Positions 8,016 through 16,627 of a stretch of DNA of 23,049 nucleotides are shown here, one piece after another. The notes below the pieces were generated by a model. The model saw only the letters and a program-made list of their open reading frames with translations, had not been told where the DNA came from and ran no database searches. The translations under genes were made by a program, and so were the position numbers. Location: IMG/VR virus record IMGVR_UViG_3300042385_000662, positions 1 through 23,049 of that record; one strand, written 5' to 3'. Each line of letters opens with the position of its first letter. The first letter of the stretch is position 1. Source of the DNA: a virus.

Positions 8016-9479
8016 ATGAGTGAAGTCAATTTACAATTTACTGTAAATGAATTCTCTACGGCATTTACAGCCAACACTAATGAAATTAGTTTTAATCCTG
8101 TACCTACCGAACTGAGCATTTACACAGGGTACACTACGTTTGCCCCAGGTGGTTCTGCTAATAGCGATCAGGTATTATACAACTTTAGTGGTGCTGTACA
8201 AAGCAATATTAACTTTACATACACACAATCAACAAGTACACTTGAAGTAGTTAACTTGATAGTTAACAGTGATACTAATTTGGGTGCAGTAGGCAATGTA
8301 ACAATTACAGGTGGTAACGCTGGACAATATCTAACTACTAACGGCAGCGGTGACTTAAGTTTCACAACATTAACACCTGGTGGTAACGCTGGACAATTGC
8401 AATATAATAACGCTGGTGTGTTCGCTGGAGTACCAAATGTATTGTTTACTGCAAGCAATCTATCATTGGGTAACATTGCAAACGTAAAAATAGGTGGTGG
8501 TTTTAATAATTATGTTGCAGCAACCGATGGCGCAGGTAATTTATCATTTACTAATGTTATACCTGCTAATGGTTCACCTTACACACTTCAATTTAACAAC
8601 AGCGGTATCTTAGATGGCATTCCATTCACATTATACGATGCTGGAAGTGGAAAATTATCACTAGGTTCAACTAGTAATATAGAAATAAGCGGTGGCACAA
8701 ACGGTTACGTACTACAAACTGATGGTACAGGTAACTTAACATGGACAGCACAATCAGGTGGAAGTGGTAATGGATCACCTGGTGGAGCAAACACACAAGT
8801 GCAATACAATGATGCAGGCGTGTTTGGCGGAGACGCTGGATTTACATATGATGCTTCAACTGATACCATGGCTGTTGTTAATGCAAACGTTGGCAATGTA
8901 AAAACAAATAATTTATTGTACGCAAATGGTACTGCATGGAATTTTGTAACACCTGCAGGTGGTGCTAACACTGAAATACAATTTAACAATAGTGGTGCAT
9001 TTCAAGGTAATTCATATCTGACATTCAACAATTCTACATTAACGTTGAACGCACCTAATGTAAATATTACTGGTACAACCACATTACAACAAGGTAGAGA
9101 AAAAACAACTGAATTAACAACTACTAGTGGTTCAGTTAATTTTGATTATTTAAATAATGGTGCAATACTATATGCTTCAGGTAATCTTTCTGGTAACATC
9201 AGTTTGAACGTTCGTGGAAATAGCACGACTACATTCTTGTCAACAATTAATAATTTTCAAACTGTTAACTTAGTAGTAGTAACTCAAGTTGGTGCTGCCC
9301 CATATTACATTAATAATTTTGCAATTGACGGCGTAACTAAGACAGTTAAATGGGCTAGTAACGTAGCACCATCAATTACAACAATTTATACCTATAGCAG
9401 TACTTGCTTTACATATACAATTACTAGAACTACACTTGACAATTATGTAATTTTAGGTACTTTCACAGGATACGTTTAA
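8016..9479 (+). CDS. Repetitive tail fibre shaft protein 1
   Basis: 487 residues. Residues 1-40 are a unique N-terminal anchor. From about 43 to 350 there are five imperfect repeats of 55-70 residues, each with a GGN-x-x-Q-(L/V)-Q-(Y/F)-N-(N/D)-(A/S)-G-x-F-x-G core (for example GNAGQLQYNNAGVFAG and GANTEIQFNNSGAFQG) and linkers such as TDGTGNLTW and TDGAGNLSF. The C-terminal 120 residues start at QGREKTTELTT and form a cap with GSVNFDYLNNGAILY, ASGNLSGNISLNVRG and a final VILGTFTGYV. This glycine, asparagine and threonine-rich beta architecture is typical of trimeric fibres in aquatic phages. The stop overlaps the next start by one base (TAATG at 9477-9481), so the partner is probably made by coupled translation and binds to the cap. 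Confidence 0.8.
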   Translation: MSEVNLQFTVNEFSTAFTANTNEISFNPVPTELSIYTGYTTFAPGGSANSDQVLYNFSGAVQSNINFTYTQSTSTLEVVNLIVNSDTNLGAVGNVTITGGNAGQYLTTNGSGDLSFTTLTPGGNAGQLQYNNAGVFAGVPNVLFTASNLSLGNIANVKIGGGFNNYVAATDGAGNLSFTNVIPANGSPYTLQFNNSGILDGIPFTLYDAGSGKLSLGSTSNIEISGGTNGYVLQTDGTGNLTWTAQSGGSGNGSPGGANTQVQYNDAGVFGGDAGFTYDASTDTMAVVNANVGNVKTNNLLYANGTAWNFVTPAGGANTEIQFNNSGAFQGNSYLTFNNSTLTLNAPNVNITGTTTLQQGREKTTELTTTSGSVNFDYLNNGAILYASGNLSGNISLNVRGNSTTTFLSTINNFQTVNLVVVTQVGAAPYYINNFAIDGVTKTVKWASNVAPSITTIYTYSSTCFTYTITRTTLDNYVILGTFTGYV

Positions 9480-10747
9480 TGACTTTCGTTACTACATTTG
9501 GAGCCTTCTCAGTTAGAGGATTTGGTGGTATGGGGGCTAATCCTCCTCCACCAAGTGGATCTGGATATCTTGGATATAGTGATGGTATCATTGTTGATTG
9601 TGTTTTAGATTCAAGCAACAACTTGATTGGTATGTTCCGTCTTTCTGATAACACAGCAAAGTATAAATTTTCATTTCAACCAAATACTGTGTTGAATTAT
9701 TGGGTATCATATAGTAATGATATTCCTGTTACTATGATAATTGATGATAGTGATAATGTAATCGTCGGTGGTTCAATCTTCAGCGGTATTGGTGGTAGAC
9801 TTCAATATTATGGTAGCAGTATATACAGATCCAATTATACATATACAGATCCAATTGCTGGCACTGCGTTTAGAACATTTTCTCAAATAGGATTGAATAC
9901 TAGTGGGCAAATAATTGCTATATCACCTAATACATCTGCATATACATACATTGCAACTGTACAAGCCAGTACTGGTAATATAACGGCTGCTAGAAGAATG
10001 CTTGCACCATATATTTGTCCATTTAAAATAAGAAATTTTTCTACTGGATTTTATCATTTATTAACTACTGGTTCTGGCGCCGGCACAACGGCTAGCGTTC
10101 AAATTGGTGTAGCAAATTCAACATTAACCAATGGTACATATAAATTATCAAATTCTACAATATATCAATTAGTAGTTGGTGATAGTGATTTATTATATTT
10201 TGCAGGTAGTGTTGGTAATTATGTTAATTTAACTTGTATGAATAGTTCATATACTATATCATATACAATCAGTAGCAACGTCGCTGGTGGACAACCAACT
10301 GGTATTGCAGTTGATGATGCAAACGAATTTATATATGTTTCATATACACAAGGTGGAGCCGGAGCAAAAGATAGAATTAGCAAATTTACTATAACTGGCA
10401 CACACGTATGGACAAGATCATTAGCACAGACTAGTGGAGTAGCATTGGGTGTTAAAAAATTATTAGTTAACAGTTATGGAACGATATTGTATTTGATTAC
10501 TAATACTATCATATTTGAAATATCTACTGATGGTGAGATACCCGGTGATGGAACATATACCGCAGGTGGTATAGATTACACATATGCAATCGCACCATCA
10601 TGGGCAACAACAAGCGTAGGTGCATTAACATTGGGTGCGTCTACAAGTACATGGACAACTCAAATAGTATATGGGACAGGTCAACAAGTTACAGCAATGA
10701 CACCCACAATCGCAAGTCAACTCATTAATTGGGTTGGGCTAGTTTAA
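9479..10747 (+). CDS. Fibre tip/adhesin 1, beta-propeller type
   Basis: 422 residues. The N-terminus carries FGAFSVRGFGGMG followed by a proline-glycine linker (NPPPPSGSG), a short F-x-(A/V)-R-G element also found at the start of the tip genes at 15357 and 16627. The rest is repeated short beta strands with turns: DCVLDSSNNLIGMF, MIIDDSDNVIVGGSIF, GIAVDDANEFIYVSY, LLVNSYGTILYLIT. These D-(D/S)-x-N-x-(I/V) turns recur about every 45-60 residues, as in NHL or SBBP-like beta-propellers. It has no signal peptide and starts inside the stop codon of the shaft gene. I infer a receptor-binding propeller mounted on the end of shaft 1. The propeller call rests on strand periodicity. Confidence 0.65.
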   Translation: MTFVTTFGAFSVRGFGGMGANPPPPSGSGYLGYSDGIIVDCVLDSSNNLIGMFRLSDNTAKYKFSFQPNTVLNYWVSYSNDIPVTMIIDDSDNVIVGGSIFSGIGGRLQYYGSSIYRSNYTYTDPIAGTAFRTFSQIGLNTSGQIIAISPNTSAYTYIATVQASTGNITAARRMLAPYICPFKIRNFSTGFYHLLTTGSGAGTTASVQIGVANSTLTNGTYKLSNSTIYQLVVGDSDLLYFAGSVGNYVNLTCMNSSYTISYTISSNVAGGQPTGIAVDDANEFIYVSYTQGGAGAKDRISKFTITGTHVWTRSLAQTSGVALGVKKLLVNSYGTILYLITNTIIFEISTDGEIPGDGTYTAGGIDYTYAIAPSWATTSVGALTLGASTSTWTTQIVYGTGQQVTAMTPTIASQLINWVGLV

Positions 10748-10761
10748 TATTTTTGGTAAAC

Positions 10762-10769
10762 GATAAATA
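10762..10769 (+). promoter_or_regulatory. T4-late-like promoter motif GATAAATA
   Basis: GATAAATA followed by C lies in the 92-base gap before the gene at 10840. A start site about 6 bases downstream (near 10775) would give a leader of roughly 65 bases containing the hairpin at 10780-10808 and the AAAGGAG ribosome binding site. Confidence 0.45.
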
Positions 10770-10779
10770 CATCTAATAC

Positions 10780-10808
10780 ACTTACAACGCAATGAGGTGC
10801 TTGTAAGT
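10780..10808 (+). promoter_or_regulatory. Leader hairpin upstream of the second adaptor gene
   Basis: ACTTACAA (10780-10787) and TTGTAAGT (10801-10808) are perfect inverted repeats. GCA/TGC inside extends the stem to 11 pairs with one bulged C, and the loop ATGAGG contains an SD-like GAGG. There is no T-run after it, so it is more likely a leader element than a terminator. Confidence 0.45.
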
Positions 10809-10839
10809 CATATGCGAGACAGCAAAGGAGCAATAGACT

Positions 10840-11601
10840 ATGGCAAAATTCGCCAACAATACCTTAACACAAGTAGCAGGATTTGACGGACAAATCTTAG
10901 CGCAAGAACTAGTATACGATCAAAAAGATTTCTGGAACATGACATGGAGTACACGAATCGGTACTACAGTCACTCCAGTTGATTTAACCGGTGTCACTAT
11001 TGACGCACAAATCATTCGCAGAACAATCACAAACTTAACTGATGGTCGTTATGGACTAGAGTTTGAAATCTATGACTATAGTGGTCAAACATGGGAAACA
11101 AATGGTAGTGACGTAACTGCTTCTGTATCATCTACTAATACTATTGAAGTCTCGTATGCAGAAAAATTACCAGTAGGTACTGCTATTCAATTTACTGAAG
11201 CATTAGGTACTACAGTATTTCAGGATACAACATACTATGTAGTTTATACAAATAATTTTGATGAAATAAAAATCAGCAAAACATTAGGTGGAAGTCCAAT
11301 GTTTGTGACTGATACTGCAAGTGGAACAAATAGTATTCTTGTATTAACAAGTTCAGTTCCTGTTCCAGTCAATCTAACAATTACAAATCGTATTGATGCA
11401 GAAGGTAAATTCACATTAGAATTTGATGATGACACATGGGATGTGTTAGCAGAAGATCCAGAATTAAATATCGCAATCAACGACCCAGTATGTTTCAGTG
11501 GTCGTATTAAATTAAGTTTTCCGGCAGCAGGAACAACACCAGCATATGATGAATCAATCTTCTTGTTGTTCTTGATCCGTAGTGATGGAGTGGTGAACTA
11601 A
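10840..11601 (+). CDS. Structural adaptor protein with Ig-like and beta-barrel domains
   Basis: 253 residues behind AAAGGAGCAATAGACT. Residues 25-85 contain VYDQKDFWNMTWSTR and VDLTGVTIDAQIIRR, the adaptor-type Ig fold pattern shared with the 156-residue protein at 7544. Residues about 105-170 (LPVGTAIQFTEALG, TTYYVVYTNN, FDEIKISKTLGG and SPMFVTD) form the small beta domain often inserted in phage structural proteins, recognisable by a glycine-threonine-x-(I/V)-x-F lead and a K-I/L-S-x-T-x-G-G turn. The Ig-like part resumes after about 180 (NRIDAEGKFTLEFDDDTW) and ends with FLLFLIRSDGVV. It begins the second fibre operon, immediately before the 1075-residue shaft gene, and probably links that fibre to the tail tip. 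The exact family name is not certain. Confidence 0.6.
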   Translation: MAKFANNTLTQVAGFDGQILAQELVYDQKDFWNMTWSTRIGTTVTPVDLTGVTIDAQIIRRTITNLTDGRYGLEFEIYDYSGQTWETNGSDVTASVSSTNTIEVSYAEKLPVGTAIQFTEALGTTVFQDTTYYVVYTNNFDEIKISKTLGGSPMFVTDTASGTNSILVLTSSVPVPVNLTITNRIDAEGKFTLEFDDDTWDVLAEDPELNIAINDPVCFSGRIKLSFPAAGTTPAYDESIFLLFLIRSDGVVN

Positions 11602-11602
11602 A

Positions 11603-14600
11603 ATGGCTAGACAAATAATTGTAAACACTGATAACAAATCTATTGACGTTAACGTAGAGGCTCGCAGTAATATTGAACTAGTAGTTAGTCGTACAGTTAG
11701 TCCTGGCGTAACTGAAATATATGCTGGTAACAACATCTCTGTAAGTGGTCACACAGGCAACGTTACAGTTAATTTTACTAGTCCTAATGGCTTTACTAGT
11801 GGTGGCAACATCACAGCACCGTACTTCTTAGGTAACGTTGTAGGTAACATTAGTGGTAACATCGTTGTACCAGGCTTGCAATGGGACGTATTGTATAACA
11901 ACAATGGTAACGTTGGTGCTAATGATAACTTTAAATTTGATGCAGGTAATGCAGTATTGACTGTTGTTGGTAATATTGTTGCGACTAATCTATTTGGTAA
12001 TTATGCAGGTGACGTAACAGGTAACATCAGTCCACAGTTTGTTACTGGTAACTTGATTCCAAATGCAAACGTAACATACAATTTAGGTAACAACACAAAT
12101 CGTTTCAATGACTTGTTCTTAAGTGGTAACACAATTTATCTAGGTCCACAGACTATTGAAGCAGACGCAAATGGTATTAGTCTTTCTGGTAACTTAAGTT
12201 TCTCAGGTGGTATATCTGGTAACGGTGCGTTACTAACAAACTTAACAGGTGCTAACGTAACTGGCACTGTAGCCAATGCAACACATGCAACTGTATCTAA
12301 TTCAGCAAATAGTGTAGCAGGTGCAAACGTAACTGGTACTGTAGCAAATGCAACATTCGCAACTACATCCGGCACAGCAACTTCAGCAACTACAGCGGCT
12401 ACTGTAACAACAAATGCTCAACCTAACATTACTAGTTTAGGCACGTTGTCAGATTTAAGTGTAACAGCAAACGTTACTGCTGGTAATATAAAAACAAATA
12501 ATTTATTGTATGCTAATGGTAGCCCATATCAATTTACTACCAATGCAGGTGGTACAAATACTCAAGTACAGTTTAATGATGGTAATATTTTTGCTGGTAA
12601 TGCATCATTTACTTTTAATAAAACAACTGGTGTTGTAACTGCTACAGGATTCAGTGGTGATGGTGCATTGTTGACAAACTTAACAGGCGCAAATGTAACT
12701 GGTACTGTAGCAAATGCAACATATGCAACCAGCGCTGGCTCCGCTACAACCGCAGGCACTGTGACAACTAATGCACAACCCAATATCACTAGTGTTGGTA
12801 CATTAACTAGTTTAGATGTGAGTGGAAACGCTACGATTGGTAACATTACTAGCGTTGACTCAGTTACTTTTGACACAGCAAACATTGGTCCTGGTGCAGT
12901 TGCACAACTTACATGGAATGATGGTCAAGGCACATTAGATTTAGGATTAAAGGGCGGTAATGTTACTGCTACAGTTGGTCAACAACAATATGCAAGAGTT
13001 TATAACAGTGAAGCAACTACATTAAACAAAGGTGAGATTGTTTATGTATATGGTGCTCAAGGTAATTTAATTAGTGTTAAAAGAGCGCAAGCAAATAATG
13101 ATGCAAACAGTGCTGGTACATTAGGTATGGTTGCTGAGACTATTGTCGCAGGTGGTGAAGGATTTGTACAAAATAGTGGTGCTATATATAAATTAAACAC
13201 AAATGGTTTAATTGCTGGTGGCGCAGTTTATCTTAGCCCAACTACACCGGGTGCTTATACACAAACTAAACCAGTTGCTCCTGACCACTTAGTTGTGTTG
13301 GGTTGGGTAGAACGTGTTAGTGCTACTGTTGGTAGTATATATTTAAAAGTTGATAATGGATATGAACTTGATGAGTTACATAATGTATTAATTACTAGTC
13401 CAGTTGCAGGACAAGCACTTGTTTATAATTCAAGTAATATATGGGTCAATGGTACACCAGCAAATGCAAATACTGCAGGCACGGTGACAACTAATGCACA
13501 GCCTAACATAACAAGTACAGGCACACTAACTGGGTTAGACGTATCTGGTAATGCAACTATTACAGGCAATTTAACTGTTAGTGGTAATACAAATTATGTT
13601 AACGTTACACAATTAGTTGTTCAAGATCCAATCATTGAGCAAGGTGGAGGACCAAATGGTGCACCACTAACAACTAACGATGGCAAAGATCGTGGTAGTC
13701 TATTACATTACTATACTACAACACCTGTTGATGCTTTCATGGGTTGGGATAACAGTAACGCTGAATTTGCATTTGGTAGCAATGTAACAGTAACAAATGA
13801 AGTAGTTACATTCAATACATTGGGTAATGTACGTGCTAATCTATTCTTAGGCAATGGTAGTCAATTAACTTCAATCACAGGTGCTAACGTAACCGGTACA
13901 GTAGCAAATGCAACACATGCAGCCACATCTGATACCGCAAATAGTGTAGCAGGTGCAAATGTATCTGGTACAGTAGCAAATGCAACACATGCAGCCACAT
14001 CTGATACCGCAAATAGTGTAGCAGGTGCAAATGTATCAGGTCAAGTATCTAATGCATTAGTAGCAGGTACTGTGTATACAAATGCACAACCCAATATTAC
14101 TAGTACTGGTACATTAACTGGTTTAAATGTTTCTAGTTCAATTAATGCAACAAGTTTTACAAGTAATGTTGCAACAGGTACTGCACCATTCGTGATATCA
14201 AGCACAACTGAAGTTGCTAATTTAAATGTTGCACAATCAAATTTTGCAAATACAGCAAATAGTGTAGCAGGTGCAAATGTATCTGGTCAAGTCGCTAACA
14301 GTCTAGTTGCAGGTACTGTGTATACAAATGCACAACCTAACATAACAAGTACAGGTTCATTGACAGGGTTAACTGTTTCAAACGCAACCGGTGTAGTTAA
14401 CTTTACAACGACAGCAAATGTTACATTAGGATCAGTAAGTAATTTACACATCTCAGGTGGAACTAATGGTCAATTATTAACTACAGATGGTTCAGGTGGC
14501 TTAAGTTTCACAACTGTGTCAGGTGGAGGTGGTACACCAGGTGGTAACACAACTGAATTACAATTTAACAATGCAGGAACTTTTGGTGGCATTGCAAATG

Positions 14601-14830
14601 TAACATTTGCTAGTGGTAACTTAACTTTAGGTAATGTTGCTAATGTTAAGATGACAGGTGGTTCAAGCAATTTGTTTGTTAGAACAGATGGTTCTGGTAA
14701 CTTAAGTTTTCAAGCAATTACAAGTAATTTAACTGTTGCTACTCGTTCAGTAGCAGTAAATATAGGTATAAGTAATTATCAGATGAATGTTGCCGCAAGA
14801 ACAGGCAATGTAACTGTTAATGTAAATTAA
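11603..14830 (+). CDS. Long repetitive tail fibre shaft protein 2
   Basis: 1075 residues. Residues 1-45 form an anchor (ARQIIVNTDNKSIDVNVEAR). The body is built of recurring modules: YNLGNNTNRFNDLFLSGN near residue 155; GDGALLTNLTGANVTGTVAN-type segments; five copies of AQPNITS-x-GTL followed by a (D/N)-V-S strand, with DNA near 12418, 12772, 13495, 14084 and 14329; and TNTQVQFNDG-like motifs shared with shaft 1. Residues about 455-600 are a non-repeat beta domain (QQQYARVYNSEATTLNKGEI, then TLGMVAETI and VLGWVERV) that interrupts the shaft. Two perfect 24-residue units sit at about 765-812. The C-terminal 30 residues differ from the cap of shaft 1. There is no signal peptide or catalytic motif. 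It is probably the main long fibre, perhaps continued by the products of the next genes. Confidence 0.8.
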   Translation: MARQIIVNTDNKSIDVNVEARSNIELVVSRTVSPGVTEIYAGNNISVSGHTGNVTVNFTSPNGFTSGGNITAPYFLGNVVGNISGNIVVPGLQWDVLYNNNGNVGANDNFKFDAGNAVLTVVGNIVATNLFGNYAGDVTGNISPQFVTGNLIPNANVTYNLGNNTNRFNDLFLSGNTIYLGPQTIEADANGISLSGNLSFSGGISGNGALLTNLTGANVTGTVANATHATVSNSANSVAGANVTGTVANATFATTSGTATSATTAATVTTNAQPNITSLGTLSDLSVTANVTAGNIKTNNLLYANGSPYQFTTNAGGTNTQVQFNDGNIFAGNASFTFNKTTGVVTATGFSGDGALLTNLTGANVTGTVANATYATSAGSATTAGTVTTNAQPNITSVGTLTSLDVSGNATIGNITSVDSVTFDTANIGPGAVAQLTWNDGQGTLDLGLKGGNVTATVGQQQYARVYNSEATTLNKGEIVYVYGAQGNLISVKRAQANNDANSAGTLGMVAETIVAGGEGFVQNSGAIYKLNTNGLIAGGAVYLSPTTPGAYTQTKPVAPDHLVVLGWVERVSATVGSIYLKVDNGYELDELHNVLITSPVAGQALVYNSSNIWVNGTPANANTAGTVTTNAQPNITSTGTLTGLDVSGNATITGNLTVSGNTNYVNVTQLVVQDPIIEQGGGPNGAPLTTNDGKDRGSLLHYYTTTPVDAFMGWDNSNAEFAFGSNVTVTNEVVTFNTLGNVRANLFLGNGSQLTSITGANVTGTVANATHAATSDTANSVAGANVSGTVANATHAATSDTANSVAGANVSGQVSNALVAGTVYTNAQPNITSTGTLTGLNVSSSINATSFTSNVATGTAPFVISSTTEVANLNVAQSNFANTANSVAGANVSGQVANSLVAGTVYTNAQPNITSTGSLTGLTVSNATGVVNFTTTANVTLGSVSNLHISGGTNGQLLTTDGSGGLSFTTVSGGGGTPGGNTTELQFNNAGTFGGIANVTFASGNLTLGNVANVKMTGGSSNLFVRTDGSGNLSFQAITSNLTVATRSVAVNIGISNYQMNVAARTGNVTVNVN
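13895..14036 (+). repeat. Nearly perfect 72-bp tandem duplication inside the long fibre gene
   Basis: The segment starting GGTACAGTAGCAAATGCAAC is repeated with a period of exactly 72 bases (copies starting at 13895 and 13967), encoding two 24-residue units with TVANATHAAT and NSVAGANVSG. The copies are identical until the last codons (TCT versus TCA). Partial related copies occur near 12240-12360 and 14260-14300. The sequence conservation implies recent duplication in frame. Confidence 0.9.
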
Positions 14831-14841
14831 AGAGAAAATAT

Positions 14842-15357
14842 ATGACATCAAGATTCCCACTTATTATTAATTCTGGAGTACAACAAATACAAGAATTGCC
14901 TTCAGGTGATGACCTAGATTTAACTGGTAGTAATATCAGCAATGTAGGTAATATTACAGTCGCTACAGTCGCAACCATGGCAATAGGTAATATAACAACT
15001 GTAAATATGACAACTGCTAATCCAGCAAATATTAATTTAGTTAAATTTGGTGAAACAGTAATTTCAGGTGGCTCTACAGGTGCAGTAACACTTACACCAA
15101 ATGCAGCCGCAGGTACAATCTATAAGTATACTTTGACTGGCAACATTACACTTAGTACTTTATCAAATGCTGTCGCTGGTACAAGTATGACAATCATTTT
15201 AAATCAAGATGCTACAGGTAATAGAATATTGACAAGTACAATGAAATTTAGCGGTGGAGTAAACGTATTAACAACTACTGCAAATGCAATAGATGTTATG
15301 AGCGTGTTTTACGATGGCACAACTTATTATGCAACATTAAGTAAGGGATATGCATAA
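14842..15357 (+). CDS. Short fibre shaft/cap protein 3
   Basis: 171 residues. It begins with SRFPLIINSG and IQELPSGDDLDLTGSNISNV, an attachment-type N-terminus that I recognise from aquatic phage fibres, then a short strand-rich stem (residues 35-72). From residue 74 there is a cap domain (ISGGSTGAVTLTPNAA, YTLTGNITL, DVMSVFYDGTTYYATL) that ends the protein. The gene at 16079 has the same architecture and very similar sequence, including a 53-base identical block. The cap also resembles the end of shaft 1 in its NGAILY/NGNISL-type strands. Its stop overlaps the next gene's start by one base, pairing it with the lectin-type tip at 15357. No strong ribosome binding site precedes it (AAAGAGAAAATAT). 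Confidence 0.75.
   Translation: MTSRFPLIINSGVQQIQELPSGDDLDLTGSNISNVGNITVATVATMAIGNITTVNMTTANPANINLVKFGETVISGGSTGAVTLTPNAAAGTIYKYTLTGNITLSTLSNAVAGTSMTIILNQDATGNRILTSTMKFSGGVNVLTTTANAIDVMSVFYDGTTYYATLSKGYA
15062..15114 (+). repeat. 53-bp exact repeat, copy A
   Basis: Bases 15062-15114 are identical to 16332-16384, at the beginning of the cap domain in two paired fibre genes 1270 bases apart. Flanking DNA is similar but not identical. Confidence 0.9.
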
Positions 15358-16058
15358 TGTTTAGTGCAAGAGGTGGATTTTTAGGCAGTGCAACAACTGG
15401 TGATCCATATTGGTCTAATGTTGAAATGTTACTTACTGCTAGAACGGGTACTTTAGTTGACGCGGCAAAAAGTGCGGCAATAGGTGCTTCAACTGGTGCT
15501 GGGGTTACTATATATGGTAGTCCCGTAAATTACAATCCATATAGTTTTGGTCAATCAAGCACTGCAAGATGGAACGTAGCGGCATATGCTCCTAGAAGTG
15601 CCGCAGGTGTTTTTACACATGAATTTTGGTGGCGTAGTATGGGATTATCTGCCGCATCAGCATTTGAAGTTGCATGGATGATTAATCCGATTGATCCAGC
15701 CGCCGGTGGTATTATTGGACAGATCGGTACAACAAATACTAATAGATGGAGTATTAATAACATTGGTGGTACTAATTATATTTTCACTACTTTAAATGTA
15801 TATGACCAACAATGGCATCATGTATGCTTTACTAGAAATGCTAGTAATCTAATGACTTTTTATTATGATGGTATTGCAGCCGCAAATACGGTGACTAGTT
15901 CACTTACATTTACATTTGGTAATCAAATGATTTTTGGTGGTAGTGGTGGTGCAGATAATTTTTCAAATAGTTATTGGGATGATATAAGATTAACAATAGG
16001 TGTATGTAGATATACAAGTAATTTTACACCACCAGTAGGACCATTACCAATTGGATAA
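15357..16058 (+). CDS. Fibre tip/adhesin 2, single LamG-like lectin
   Basis: 233 residues. The N-terminus MFSARGGFLG repeats the F-x-A-R-G element of the other tip genes, followed by TGDPYWSNVEMLLTAR, the usual entry of concanavalin A-like/LamG domains in phage proteins. The domain shows WHHVCFTRNASNLMTFYYDG around residues 147-166, the strand pair that defines LamG folds, and closes with IRLTIGVCRYTSNFTPP, a widespread signature of this group. It starts in the stop codon of the cap gene (TAATG 15355-15359). LamG-type domains bind carbohydrate or protein ligands, so a receptor-binding role at the fibre end is inferred. One domain is present, against three in the gene at 16627. Confidence 0.75.
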   Translation: MFSARGGFLGSATTGDPYWSNVEMLLTARTGTLVDAAKSAAIGASTGAGVTIYGSPVNYNPYSFGQSSTARWNVAAYAPRSAAGVFTHEFWWRSMGLSAASAFEVAWMINPIDPAAGGIIGQIGTTNTNRWSINNIGGTNYIFTTLNVYDQQWHHVCFTRNASNLMTFYYDGIAAANTVTSSLTFTFGNQMIFGGSGGADNFSNSYWDDIRLTIGVCRYTSNFTPPVGPLPIG

Positions 16059-16078
16059 AATAAAGATAGGATACATAT

Positions 16079-16627
16079 ATGGCAACAAGTAGATTTCCGC
16101 TAGTAGTTAATACAGCAACAAGTAGAATTGCAGAACTTCCTGCAGGAGATGATTTAGATTTATCTGGCAGTGACATTAGTAATGTAGGTAATATTACCAT
16201 CGCCGGTACTATATTTGGTACATTAACAAGTTTATCTGTGTCTGGAACTATATCCGGTGGTAATATTACTATTAGTACTGGTACAGCAAATCTAGCAAAT
16301 TTAGTAACTATTAAATACAATGAGACAGTAGTTTCAGGTGGCTCTACAGGTGCAGTAACACTTACACCAAATGCAGCCGCAGGTTCTATTTACAATTATA
16401 CATTGACTGGCAACATTACACTTAGTAGTTTAGCAAATGCCGTGGCCGGAACAAACATGACAATTATACTAACACAAGATGCCACTGGTAATAGAACTTT
16501 AACAAGTACAATGAAATTCCTAGGTGGCACAAAAACATTATCAACTGCCGCAAATAGTATAGATATAATGAGTGTGTTCTATGACGGAACAACTTACTAT
16601 GCTTCACTAGGAAAAGGATTTGCATAA
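16079..16627 (+). CDS. Short fibre shaft/cap protein 4 (paralogue of 14842 gene)
   Basis: 182 residues behind AGGATACATAT. N-terminus SRFPLVVNTATSRIAELP with GDDLDLSGSDISNVGNITI aligns residue by residue with the protein at 14842. A slightly longer stem (GTIFGTLTSLSVSGTISGG) follows, then the same cap (VSGGSTGAVTLTPNAA, YTLTGNITL, DIMSVFYDGTTYYASLGKGF). The cap is the best conserved part at DNA level, which suggests that it is the shared docking surface for different tips. The stop overlaps the start of the triple-lectin tip gene by one base. This is the clearest paralogue pair in the window and shows that the adhesin cassette was duplicated as a unit. Confidence 0.75.
   Translation: MATSRFPLVVNTATSRIAELPAGDDLDLSGSDISNVGNITIAGTIFGTLTSLSVSGTISGGNITISTGTANLANLVTIKYNETVVSGGSTGAVTLTPNAAAGSIYNYTLTGNITLSSLANAVAGTNMTIILTQDATGNRTLTSTMKFLGGTKTLSTAANSIDIMSVFYDGTTYYASLGKGFA
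16332..16384 (+). repeat. 53-bp exact repeat, copy B
   Basis: Identical to 15062-15114, covering the first part of the cap domain of the second short fibre gene. Confidence 0.9.
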
